Part shown: piece after piece, positions 7,863-15,920 of the stretch | Numbering within the stretch: position 1 is the first letter of the stretch | Layout: every line of letters begins with the position of its first letter | Assembly (NCBI GenBank): GCA_964488685.1 | Contig: CAZAVY010000025.1 | Coordinates: 1 to 34,534, forward strand | Source of the DNA: GCA-001735895 sp964488685 | GTDB lineage: Bacteria > Pseudomonadota > Gammaproteobacteria > GCA-001735895 | Reading direction: 5' to 3' | DNA: 34,534 bases | Translations under genes and position numbers: made by a program | The notes under the pieces: model-generated | What the model saw: the letters and a program-made list of their open reading frames with translations, nothing else | Database searches by the model: none | Told to the model about the DNA's origin: nothing

Positions 7863-8498
7863 ATGTGCCGTATACTCTATGCTCGCGCCGAGACCCCGTT
7901 TTCAATCGAGGCTTTGCTCACGCCTTTCGCCGAGTTAGCTCGTAGCAGCCGTGAATTTCAGGGTCACGGCTGGGGCTGCGCCTGGCGCAGTGACGGTAAC
8001 TGGCCGCAATATCACGATATTCGACCCGTCTGGGAAGATGATTTGAACCAGTTTGGCAATACCCGGCTATTACTGGTCCATGCGCGAAGTGCCTTTCGTG
8101 ACGAGGGCATCGCGGTCGAAAATAATATGCCCTTTTCCGATGGCGACTCGGTTTTCATCTTTAACGGGGAACTGCGCGGGGTGCGTATCAAGTCACAGGG
8201 TCGTATCGGCGCCGAGAAAATATACAATTATATTCGCCGCTTCGACGAGGGCGACCCATGCGCCGCCACCGAAAAAGCGGTCGAAATCATCAAAAAACGC
8301 AGCCGCTATATTCGCGCCATGAATATTATTCTTTCCGATGGAGATCGGTCATGCCTGTCCAGCAGTTTTAGCGAAGATCCGGACTACTTTCAAATGCATC
8401 AGAAGCACGACGGAGATCTGCACCTGGTATGTTCTCAGGCCTTCACCGGAGACCCGGGCTGGTCTCGAATCGATAACAATACGACGATAGAACTATGA
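7863..8498 (+). CDS. Class II glutamine-amidotransferase-fold (Ntn) hydrolase within the LysW operon
   Basis: A 211-residue stand-alone glutaminase-fold protein of the GATase_4/YafJ/EgtC type. It begins M-C-R-I-L-Y, so removal of Met exposes the N-terminal Cys nucleophile. Supporting motifs are G-H-G-W-G-C-A-W, H-A-R-S-A-F (conserved Arg) and F-I-F-N-G-E-L (oxyanion Asn-Gly). There is no synthetase domain. Relatives include EgtC, which hydrolyses a gamma-glutamyl amide in ergothioneine synthesis. It lies 12 bp after lysY and overlaps lysZ by 4 bp, so it is embedded in the pathway. I infer that its target may be a gamma-glutamyl bond on LysW: release of the finished product (no LysK is present) or deamidation of the carrier's terminal Gln. 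Ammonia supply to another enzyme is the alternative. Confidence 0.85.
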   Translation: MCRILYARAETPFSIEALLTPFAELARSSREFQGHGWGCAWRSDGNWPQYHDIRPVWEDDLNQFGNTRLLLVHARSAFRDEGIAVENNMPFSDGDSVFIFNGELRGVRIKSQGRIGAEKIYNYIRRFDEGDPCAATEKAVEIIKKRSRYIRAMNIILSDGDRSCLSSSFSEDPDYFQMHQKHDGDLHLVCSQAFTGDPGWSRIDNNTTIEL

Positions 8499-9298
8499 TG
8501 CTGATAAAAATTGGCGGTGGCGAAAAAATAAATCTCGAAGCAGTCATCACAGACCTGGCAACACTTGAACAACCGTTTATAATCGTACATGGCGCCAACG
8601 TACTACGCGATCAACTGACGCAGACCCTGGGCATGGAAAAAACAATCCTGACTTCGGTGTCCGGCTATGCCAGCGTGTTCTCCGACCAGGATGCACTCGA
8701 TGTCATCATGATGAGCTACTCGGGTCTGCGTAACAAACAGATCGTCGAATTGTGTCAGCGCAAAAAAATCAATGCCGTGGGATTGACCGGGCTCGATGGC
8801 CGCCTGGTCCAGGGAGAACGCAACAAGGGCATTCGAGTGCGTGAAAATGGCAAAACACTGGTCAAACGTGATCTCTCGGGTAAACCACGCAGCGTAAACA
8901 GCCAGCTATTGACCCTGCTGCTGGAAAACGATTATTGCCCGGTGCTGACAATTCCGATCGTCGACGAGAACGGGTTTGCGATTAATTCCGAGAACGATGA
9001 CATCGTTGCCCAAATCGCCGGTGCACTGGAATTCGATACCGTGATCCAGTTAATCGAGGCACCCGGACTGCTGGATAACCCGGACGACGAAACGACCCTG
9101 GTAACCCACATGAGCTTGAGCGAGCTGCACATTCGCGAGGCCGGCGTCGAGGGGCGCATCAAGCGCAAACTGCTGGCGCTGACCCGGCTTTGCCGGAACG
9201 GAAAAACGCAGGTCATCATCACACCGATGGCCGTGGCGAACAACCCATCATCAATGCGCTCAACGGCGCCGGGACCCATATTTCATGAACGATTATAA
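8495..9298 (+). CDS. lysZ: [LysW]-aminoadipate/glutamate kinase, LysZ/ArgB family, 3' end frameshifted
   Basis: An amino acid kinase that phosphorylates the side-chain carboxylate of the carrier-bound amino acid. It shows K-I-G-G-G near the N-terminus, I-V-H-G-A-N, V-G-L-T-G-L-D-G and I-N-S-E-N-D-D-I-V-A-Q-I-A. As read, the frame ends in 25 residues unlike the family, stopping at 9296-9298. From 9226 another frame reads D-G-R-G-E-Q-P-I-I-N-A-L-N-G-A-G-T-H-I-S and stops at 9286-9288. That is the expected LysZ/ArgB C-terminus, and it would give an ATGA overlap with lysJ like the other junctions. A single base is therefore probably missing near 9224. The ATG at 8495 overlaps the preceding stop. 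Confidence 0.85.
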   Translation: MMLIKIGGGEKINLEAVITDLATLEQPFIIVHGANVLRDQLTQTLGMEKTILTSVSGYASVFSDQDALDVIMMSYSGLRNKQIVELCQRKKINAVGLTGLDGRLVQGERNKGIRVRENGKTLVKRDLSGKPRSVNSQLLTLLLENDYCPVLTIPIVDENGFAINSENDDIVAQIAGALEFDTVIQLIEAPGLLDNPDDETTLVTHMSLSELHIREAGVEGRIKRKLLALTRLCRNGKTQVIITPMAVANNPSSMRSTAPGPIFHERL

Positions 9299-10439
9299 AA
9301 CGCTTGAACACGACTACGGCATACCCTTACAGGCCAAGCGAGACCTGGTTGCGGTGCGCGGCAGCGGGGCGTGCCTTTACGATGAACAAGGTCAGGAGTA
9401 TATCGATTGCGCGGCCGGAATCGGGGTCGCTTCCCTCGGCCATTCACATCCGAAACTGGTCGCGGCGATCAAGCAACAGGCCGATACCCTGATCACCTGC
9501 CCCAACATCATGTACAACGATGTACGTTCGAAACTGCTCAAAAAACTGGTAGAGGTAACGCCACAAAGTCTGACAAAGGCCTATTTATGCAACTCGGGCG
9601 CCGAGTCGATCGAAGCTGCGCTCAAGTTTGCACGCCTGCATACGGGGCGTACCAATTTCGTGACCGCAATGCGGGGTTTTCATGGTCGCACCATGGGGGC
9701 GGTCAGTGCGACCTACACACCGAAGTACCGCGATGCGTTTCAACCGCTGATTCCGGGTTTCGACTACGTTCCCTTCAACAAGATCGAAAAGCTCGACGCC
9801 GTGGTAAATGACAGCACCGCCGCGGTCATGCTCGAACTGGTGCAGGGTGAAGGCGGCGTCAATCCGATCCAGGCCGAGTATCTGGCGGCGGTACGCAAGC
9901 TGTGTTCCGAGCGCGGCGTCCTGTTGATAATCGATGAAATCCAGACAGGCTTCTGCCGTACCGGAAAATTCTTTGCCTGCGATCACTTCGATCTGCAGCC
10001 TGACATGATGTGCGTCGCCAAAGCCATGGGTGGTGGTGTCCCGATCGGCGCGACCCTGCTCAAGGCTGATATACAAATCGAAACCGGGCTGCATGGAACC
10101 ACCTTCGGCGGCAATCCGCTGGCCTGCGCCGCGTCGCTTGCCGCGATCGACGTCTACCAGGGCGATGGCCTGGCGCAACGTGCCACCGAACTGGGTGATT
10201 ACTTCGAATCCGAACTCAACGTCGCCAACCTGTCCCAGGTACGCGCTCTGCGCCGCCTCGGACTGATGATTGGTATCGAGCTCAAACGAAAGGTGCAGGA
10301 AAAACTGGCCGAACTACTCGGTCATCGCATCATCGCACTACCGGCGGGCCCGAATGTCATCCGACTGTTACCACCGTTGGTGATCGAGAAACAACAGATC
10401 GACCGGGTTGTTAAAGCATTGCGTGAAATACTGGCTTAA
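9285..10439 (+). CDS. lysJ: [LysW]-aminoadipate/glutamate semialdehyde aminotransferase, LysJ/ArgD family
   Basis: A 384-residue class III PLP-dependent aminotransferase that converts the carrier-bound semialdehyde to the terminal amine. Visible features are S-G-A-E-S-I-E-A-A-L-K (PLP phosphate contact), F-H-G-R-T-M-G, D-E-I-Q-T-G-F-C-R-T-G, and the Schiff-base Lys246 in A-K-A-M-G-G-G-V-P-I-G-A, followed by G-T-T-F-G-G-N-P-L-A-C-A. Length is normal for ArgD/LysJ. It is the last gene of the operon; the LysK-type metallo-deacylase that would release the product in the Thermus pathway does not follow. The next gene, pckA, is 181 bp away and unrelated. Confidence 0.9.
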   Translation: MNDYKTLEHDYGIPLQAKRDLVAVRGSGACLYDEQGQEYIDCAAGIGVASLGHSHPKLVAAIKQQADTLITCPNIMYNDVRSKLLKKLVEVTPQSLTKAYLCNSGAESIEAALKFARLHTGRTNFVTAMRGFHGRTMGAVSATYTPKYRDAFQPLIPGFDYVPFNKIEKLDAVVNDSTAAVMLELVQGEGGVNPIQAEYLAAVRKLCSERGVLLIIDEIQTGFCRTGKFFACDHFDLQPDMMCVAKAMGGGVPIGATLLKADIQIETGLHGTTFGGNPLACAASLAAIDVYQGDGLAQRATELGDYFESELNVANLSQVRALRRLGLMIGIELKRKVQEKLAELLGHRIIALPAGPNVIRLLPPLVIEKQQIDRVVKALREILA

Positions 10440-10620
10440 CGACTATTCCGACAAAACCGTGTGTTACAGGAGGATTTGCATAGTGATAAGGCATAAATTT
10501 AACCCGTTTATTGGATAACTGCTGTTTTTTGTGAATCAGGTTTTCTAATAGCCACACAAAATTGCATATCATCGAGCATACGAAACATGTCCAGCCCGGC
10601 TAAACCAATTGAAAGTAATT
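10440..10620 (+). promoter_or_regulatory. Leader region upstream of pckA
   Basis: A 181-bp non-coding stretch between the lysW operon and pckA. It contains a strong Shine-Dalgarno sequence, AGGAGG (10468-10473), nine bases before a GTG that opens only an 11-codon frame (10483-10518). No rho-independent terminator for the lysW operon was found. No clear -35/-10 pair was identified either, so the pckA promoter position is undetermined. Confidence 0.35.
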
Positions 10621-12249
10621 ATGACCACCAATCCAGATTTATCATCCTACGGAATTCGCGACACCGTCGAAATCCAGTACAACCCCAGTTACGAAACTCT
10701 GTTTTGCGAAGAAACGGCCGACAATCTGCTTGGCTTCGAGATTGGTAGCCTCACCGATTCCGGGGCGATCGCCGTCGATACCGGGGACTTTACCGGGCGT
10801 TCACCCAGGGACAAGTACCTGGTGCGGGACGATTCCACGCGCGACACCATCTGGTGGTCTGACCAGGGAGAGAATGATAACAAGCCCATCGATATCGAAA
10901 CCTGGAATTCGCTGCGCCAGTTGGTTACCGATCAGCTATCGGGCAAAAAACTGTTCGTAGTCGATACCTTTTGCGGCGCCAATCCCGAAACTCGACTCAA
11001 AGTGCGGTTCATCACCGAAGTGGCCTGGCAGGCACATTTTGTGACCAATATGTTCATCCGTCCCGACGCCGATGAATTGACTGGCTATGTTCCGGATTTC
11101 GTCGTGCTCAACGGTTCCAAAACTTCCAATCCGGAATATCAGGCCATGGGTTTGAACTCCGAGAATTTCGTCGCCTTTCACATGGCACAGGGAATGCAGA
11201 TCATCGGCGGCACCTGGTATGGCGGTGAAATGAAAAAAGGCATGTTCTCGATAATGAACTATCTGCTGCCGCTCAAGGGCATGCCATCGATGCATTGTTC
11301 CGCCAATGTCGGTGAAGACGGCGACGTGGCCATTTTTTTCGGCCTCTCGGGAACCGGTAAAACCACATTATCTACCGATCCCAAACGCCGTCTGATCGGC
11401 GATGACGAACATGGTTGGGACGACACCGGAATCTTTAATTTCGAAGGCGGATGTTACGCCAAGGTCATCGACCTGAGTGCCGAAGACGAACCCGATATCT
11501 ACCGCGCTATCCGCCGCGACGCATTGCTCGAAAACGTGGTCGTCAAAAATGACGGTGAAATCGACTATACAGACAACTCTAAAACCGAGAATACCCGTGT
11601 CTCCTACCCCATTTATCACATCGATAATATTGTCAAGCCGGTATCCAGAGCCGGTCACGCCAATCGAGTCATTTTCCTGACCGCCGACGCATTTGGCGTG
11701 TTACCACCGGTTTCAAGATTAAGCCCCGAGCAGGCACAGTACTACTTCCTGTCGGGATTTACCGCCAAACTCGCCGGCACCGAGCGCGGCATCACCGATC
11801 CCACACCGACTTTTTCGGCCTGCTTCGGTAAGGCCTTTCTGTCGTTACATCCGACCCGCTACGCCGAAGTTCTGTACCGGAAAATGGAGCAGGTCGGAAG
11901 CCGGGCCTACCTCGTTAACACCGGTTGGGACGGTAGTGGTAAACGAATTTCGATCAAGGCGACCCGAGCCATTATCGACGCAATTCTCGATGGATCGATC
12001 GACACCGCGGAAGTCGAAGCTATTCCGGTTTTTAATTTGAATGTGCCAACGAGCCTGCCTGCAGTCGATGCAGACATCCTCGATCCGCGCAATAGCTACA
12101 ACGATAGCTCCGAATGGGACTCGAAAGCAGCCCGACTGGCGGCTCTGTTTATCGACAACTTTGAGCAATACACCGATACCGATGGTGGCAAAAGGCTGGT
12201 ATCCGCGGGTCCATTGTCCGAATACTCTACTTCGGCAAAGCTTGCCTGA
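10621..12249 (+). CDS. pckA: Phosphoenolpyruvate carboxykinase (ATP)
   Basis: A 542-residue ATP-dependent PEP carboxykinase that turns oxaloacetate into PEP in gluconeogenesis. Diagnostic motifs are T-G-R-S-P-R-D-K-Y, the kinase-1a loop F-F-G-L-S-G-T-G-K-T-T-L-S (about residues 239-251), I-G-D-D-E-H-G-W for metal and oxaloacetate binding, and the adenine-contact region near the C-terminus. Start choice: the ATG at 10621 gives a normal N-terminus; an upstream TTG at 10609 is possible but unneeded, and neither has a good ribosome-binding site. It is apparently monocistronic. In a heterotroph using amino acids and C4 acids (compare the Liv and Sdh/fumarase genes here) this is the expected gluconeogenic entry. 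Confidence 0.95.
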   Translation: MTTNPDLSSYGIRDTVEIQYNPSYETLFCEETADNLLGFEIGSLTDSGAIAVDTGDFTGRSPRDKYLVRDDSTRDTIWWSDQGENDNKPIDIETWNSLRQLVTDQLSGKKLFVVDTFCGANPETRLKVRFITEVAWQAHFVTNMFIRPDADELTGYVPDFVVLNGSKTSNPEYQAMGLNSENFVAFHMAQGMQIIGGTWYGGEMKKGMFSIMNYLLPLKGMPSMHCSANVGEDGDVAIFFGLSGTGKTTLSTDPKRRLIGDDEHGWDDTGIFNFEGGCYAKVIDLSAEDEPDIYRAIRRDALLENVVVKNDGEIDYTDNSKTENTRVSYPIYHIDNIVKPVSRAGHANRVIFLTADAFGVLPPVSRLSPEQAQYYFLSGFTAKLAGTERGITDPTPTFSACFGKAFLSLHPTRYAEVLYRKMEQVGSRAYLVNTGWDGSGKRISIKATRAIIDAILDGSIDTAEVEAIPVFNLNVPTSLPAVDADILDPRNSYNDSSEWDSKAARLAALFIDNFEQYTDTDGGKRLVSAGPLSEYSTSAKLA

Positions 12250-12300
12250 ACCCCGTTTAAGCAGGCAAAATGTCCTACTCCAACGCGGTGAGTAGAGAAT

Positions 12301-14298
12301 ATGAAAAAAACCGGATTCAAAGTACTGGAAAACGAGTGGATTACATTGTCCGATGGTCGAAAATTAGCCGCTCGGATCTGGATGCCCAATGGTGCGAAGA
12401 AAACACCGCTGCCGGCTATTCTCGAATACCTTCCTTATCGAAAACGCGACGGTACCTCTCAACGCGATGAAAGCACTTACCCTGCTTTTGCCGAGGCGGG
12501 TTATGTCGGGGTTCGTGTCGATATATCGGGCACCGGCGAATCGGACGGAGATTGGGATGATGAATACTCGGAACGCGAGCTGGCCGATGGTTGCGAAGTA
12601 ATTGAATGGATTGCAAGCCAACCCTGGTGCGATGGCAACCTGGGTATGATGGGCATCTCATGGGGTGGATTTAACGGTCTGCAAATCGCGGCTCTGAAAC
12701 CGGCTGCACTCAAGGCCGTCATCTCGATCGGTACCACTGTCGATCGTTACAACGACGATATCCACTACAAGAACGGTTGCCTGCTCTATTCCAATTTTTT
12801 CTGGTCGAGCACCATGCTCTGTTACGCCTCGAGGCCACCCGACCCGGAGCTGGTCGGTGAAAGCTGGCGCGAAACCTGGTTGCGGCGGCTAAACACCCAG
12901 CCCTTTCCATTAGCGACCTGGCTTGCGCATCAACGCAAGGACGACTACTGGAAACACGGCTCGATAAGTGAGAACTATGACGATATCGAGATTCCAGCGC
13001 TGGTGATTTCAGGTTGGGCCGATGGTTACATTAATGCGCCACCCGCAGCGGCGATTCATATCAAGAACGCCAAAGCGATTAATGGCCCCTGGATTCACAA
13101 GTATCCACATCTCGCGCTTCCGGGGCCGAAGCTGGATTTCCTCAAGCAGGCGATCGACTGGTGGGACAAATGGCTCAAAGGTGTCGACAACGGTGTTGAG
13201 AATCTTCCGGCTTACCGCGCCTATATTCTCGAAGCAGCCAGGCCGCTTATACGACACGAAGTTGAGCCCGGCCGATGGGTAGCGGAACCCGTGCTACCCG
13301 TAAGTGAAAACCGTGAACGTAATTACTACCTGGCACCGAATCGCCAACTACTCGATATACCCGGCAGAACACAGGAAAAGGTTATGGCCTCGCCACAGGA
13401 TTGCGGTACCAGTTGCGGCGAATTTTTCACCAGCAAACCCGATGGCGAAATGCCGGCAGACCAGCGCCGGGATGATTCCGGGTCGCTGGTGTTCGATAGC
13501 GGAAAACTACATCAACCGATCGAGGTCCTGGGTCGCCCTCGGCTTCGGTTAAAAATTTCTATCGATAAACCACTGGGAAATATCGCGGTACGCCTCAATG
13601 ACATACATCCAAATGGTGAAGTATTCAGGGTCAGCTGGGGGGTGTTAAATCTCGCGCACCGCAACGGCAATGAAAACCCCGAGCCAATGGTGCCGGGTCA
13701 GGCGGAATCGGTGGAAATCGAACTGAACGAGTGCGGTTATCGATTCATGCGCGGCCACAAGATGCGGGTAGCAATCTCAACCAGTTACTGGCCGATGATA
13801 ATGCCACCTCCGGAGCCGGTTATCGCAACCATCAAACTTGGCCCTGACGCCGTCATAACAATACCGGTCAGGTCGGGCGTCGATGTCCATCAGGTACCGG
13901 AGCCAGAAGACCAGAAACCGATGCCCGAGTACCCCCTAAACAAGCCGGAGCTCAGCCGCCGCTGGATGGAGCGTAATTTCCAAACCGGTGAATCACACTA
14001 CCGTATCATCGACGATACCGGCGAGATCGAAGTACCGGATCACGCGATGTGCACCCGTCATCGCCATGACGAACGCTGGACCATTGCTGCCGACGATCCA
14101 CTCAGTTGTCGCTCCTTGAGTCGTTATATCTGCTGGATGCAACGGGGTGACTGGTCGATTCGAACCGAGTCCGAAAGCGAGTTTCGATGCGATGCCGGGA
14201 ACTTTTATATCAAGGCAACTGTTCGCGCTTATGAAGGCGAAGAGCTGGTAAATCAACGAGATTGGGAGGAAATAACCATTCCCAGGGATCATATTTAG
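12301..14298 (+). CDS. CocE/NonD family serine hydrolase (peptidase S15-like)
   Basis: A 665-residue hydrolase with the X-Pro dipeptidyl-peptidase/cocaine-esterase architecture. The N-terminal alpha/beta-hydrolase domain has the nucleophile Ser120 in G-I-S-W-G-G-F, Asp241 in S-G-W-A-D-G-Y and His266 in G-P-W-I-H-K. A C-terminal beta-sandwich (X-Pro_dipep_C) begins around residue 390 and includes V-A-I-S-T-S-Y-W-P. There is no signal peptide, so it is probably cytosolic. Family members cleave acyl esters, amides or N-terminal dipeptides; the substrate cannot be predicted. It lies 51 bp downstream of pckA on the same strand and may be co-transcribed. A short GCCAAA/TTTGGC dyad follows the stop. 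Confidence 0.88.
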   Translation: MKKTGFKVLENEWITLSDGRKLAARIWMPNGAKKTPLPAILEYLPYRKRDGTSQRDESTYPAFAEAGYVGVRVDISGTGESDGDWDDEYSERELADGCEVIEWIASQPWCDGNLGMMGISWGGFNGLQIAALKPAALKAVISIGTTVDRYNDDIHYKNGCLLYSNFFWSSTMLCYASRPPDPELVGESWRETWLRRLNTQPFPLATWLAHQRKDDYWKHGSISENYDDIEIPALVISGWADGYINAPPAAAIHIKNAKAINGPWIHKYPHLALPGPKLDFLKQAIDWWDKWLKGVDNGVENLPAYRAYILEAARPLIRHEVEPGRWVAEPVLPVSENRERNYYLAPNRQLLDIPGRTQEKVMASPQDCGTSCGEFFTSKPDGEMPADQRRDDSGSLVFDSGKLHQPIEVLGRPRLRLKISIDKPLGNIAVRLNDIHPNGEVFRVSWGVLNLAHRNGNENPEPMVPGQAESVEIELNECGYRFMRGHKMRVAISTSYWPMIMPPPEPVIATIKLGPDAVITIPVRSGVDVHQVPEPEDQKPMPEYPLNKPELSRRWMERNFQTGESHYRIIDDTGEIEVPDHAMCTRHRHDERWTIAADDPLSCRSLSRYICWMQRGDWSIRTESESEFRCDAGNFYIKATVRAYEGEELVNQRDWEEITIPRDHI

Positions 14299-14392
14299 CC
14301 AAAGCGTCAAAATTTTGGCATACTAGGTCACAATTTAGGAATAAACTACATAGTATTATTAAACTAATTTTTGGCAGTTAACGAGCATTTAC

Positions 14393-15079
14393 ATGGCCAG
14401 ATTACCGCGATTCACGATAAAGGATCAGTTACAGCATATAATTCAGTTAGGACGTGACGGGCAGCAAGTCTTCTACCAGGAGCAGGATTACCAGTATTTC
14501 CGCGATTGTCTCGACGCAGCAACCTACAATAACTGGCTTAAGGTGCATGCCTATGTGCTGATGCCGGACCACGTACACATGCTGGTTACCCCCGGTGAAT
14601 TCGACAGCATCTCTAGAACCATTCAATCGATAGGCCGGAATTACGTCCAATACTTCAATGAAAGCTATGGCGGCAAAGGCACGCTCTGGGAGGGACGTTA
14701 CCGCGCAACCGTGGTTGACGAGCGTGATTATCTGCTTGTCTGTAGTCGTTACATCGAGCTAAACCCGGTCCGCCGGGGACTGGTTAAAAATCCCAGGGAT
14801 TATCACTGGAGCAGCTACGCGCATAACGCTCTCGGCAATGACGATGAAATGATCAGTGCGCACAGGGAATATCTGAAACTTGGCAATAATGATAAAGAGC
14901 GTGCCAGGGCCTACCGCGCATTATTCAAACAAAGACTGAGTCAACAAATAGTCCAACAGATTACCGACGCCACGTTGAAAGGCTGGGTACTGGGGAACGA
15001 CCGGTTTGCACGCAAAATCGAAAAACTCAGTGGCCGACGCGCCACCCAGTTGCCAAAGGGTCGGCCCCGTGGCAGCTAA
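14393..15079 (+). mobile_element. REP-associated tyrosine transposase (RAYT, Y1_Tnp/TnpA_REP family)
   Basis: A 228-residue HUH single-strand nuclease of the RAYT type, which cuts and joins DNA at short palindromic REP elements rather than moving a classical insertion sequence. Visible are H-V-H-M-L-V-T-P (metal-binding HUH motif), R-N-Y-V-Q-Y-F-N with the probable nucleophilic Tyr, L-W-E-G-R-Y-R-A, Y-I-E-L-N-P-V-R-R-G and a basic C-terminal tail (G-R-P-R-G). The gene looks intact. No obvious REP pair directly flanks it, but three REP-like inverted repeats occur elsewhere in the window (near 22.9, 28.1 and 34.1 kb). Confidence 0.9.
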
Positions 15080-15093
15080 AATGGAGCAGCCAG

Positions 15094-15567
15094 TTGCAGG
15101 ACGATGAGGATAAACGTGGACCCGGGCTCAAGTTCCCTCCGCCGCTACTGGCACCCGCTGTGATCGGCCCGGGCTGGGTTTTCGACCTGGCCATCCCGTT
15201 ACCGATACGGGTTGCGGAAGCACCCTGGTTGACCGGTCTTGCGATAGTCGGAATTGCCCTGTTGCTCGCGGTGATCTCACTACTCCAGTTTGTCGATGCA
15301 AAAACTCATGTCGAACCCTGGAAACCCGCCACCACCATAATCAGCAAGGGACTATTCCGTTATTCACGTAACCCCATCTATCTGGCATTTTGTATTGCCA
15401 CTATCGGTATCGGTCTGGTTCTGAACAGTTGGTGGATCGTTGGCAGTGTTTTACCGTTGATCGTTCTGCTGCAACGACTGGTAATAAGCCGGGAGGAAGC
15501 TTACCTGGAACACAAGTTCGGAGAGAGTTACCTCGATTACAAACGCCGGGTCAGACGCTGGTTATAA
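15094..15567 (+). CDS. Isoprenylcysteine carboxyl methyltransferase (ICMT/PEMT)-family membrane protein
   Basis: A 157-residue integral membrane protein with three to four hydrophobic segments and the SAM-binding signature G-L-F-R-Y-S-R-N-P-I-Y-L. It ends in R-E-E-A-Y-L-E-H-K-F-G-E-S-Y-L-D-Y-K-R-R-V-R-R-W-L, typical of bacterial ICMT-like methyltransferases. The methyl acceptor is unknown. The start is a TTG at 15094, because no in-frame ATG exists and GGAG lies 7 bases upstream; the start overlaps none of the RAYT gene, which ends 14 bp before. Confidence 0.75.
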   Translation: MQDDEDKRGPGLKFPPPLLAPAVIGPGWVFDLAIPLPIRVAEAPWLTGLAIVGIALLLAVISLLQFVDAKTHVEPWKPATTIISKGLFRYSRNPIYLAFCIATIGIGLVLNSWWIVGSVLPLIVLLQRLVISREEAYLEHKFGESYLDYKRRVRRWL

Positions 15568-15608
15568 ACAAGGCATTCGCTTTCGCGGGGACGACTTCGG
15601 GACAGGAC

Positions 15609-15908
15609 TTAGCGGGTGATTGCGATGTAGGTTGCTGTTAACACCGCCAATCGTTCCCCGACCACGATTTCCAGCAACATCTTCCCCTTGCCATGATTTT
15701 GCACGCCCTGCCTGAATGACTCGCGTTGCTCGGCACTGGTGTAGCAACGGCACTCCAGGCCTGAGGTAACCGGCGCTCGATACGAAACCTCAGCTTTGGC
15801 GACCACCCATTCTGCATCGATTCCAAGCTCGTCCATGATATGCGTACATAGTGCCCAGCCGCTTAAAACTGCAACCGAGTAGATACGGCCGGCTAAACCG
15901 CCAACCTT
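15609..15908 (-). pseudogene. 3' fragment of a YiiD_C-type hotdog thioesterase domain
   Basis: A minus-strand open stretch encodes V-G-G-L-A-G-R-I-Y-S-V-A-V-L-S-G-W-A-L, then V-V-A-K-A-E-V-S-Y-R-A-P-V, resembling the latter two thirds of the putative-thioesterase (YiiD C-terminal/4HBT-like) fold. A stop codon (TAA, complement of 15909-15911) lies immediately before the conserved region, there is no start codon at the expected place, and the N-terminal segment that normally precedes G-G is absent. It lies 9 bp downstream of the dioxygenase gene on the same strand. Best read as a 5'-truncated remnant. Confidence 0.55.
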
Positions 15909-15920
15909 TTAACCAGAAAA

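Noticed and set aside
6828..10439. Ordinary arginine (argC-argB-argD) cluster
   Set aside because: The cluster begins with an unmistakable LysW (zinc Cys pairs and an E-D-W-G tail) and LysX, and both reductase and kinase lie in the same coupled operon, so carrier-bound substrates are far more likely.
14299..15093. Classical insertion sequence with terminal repeats around the RAYT gene
   Set aside because: No matching terminal inverted repeats or target-site duplications were found; RAYT genes are usually single-copy and not flanked by such ends.
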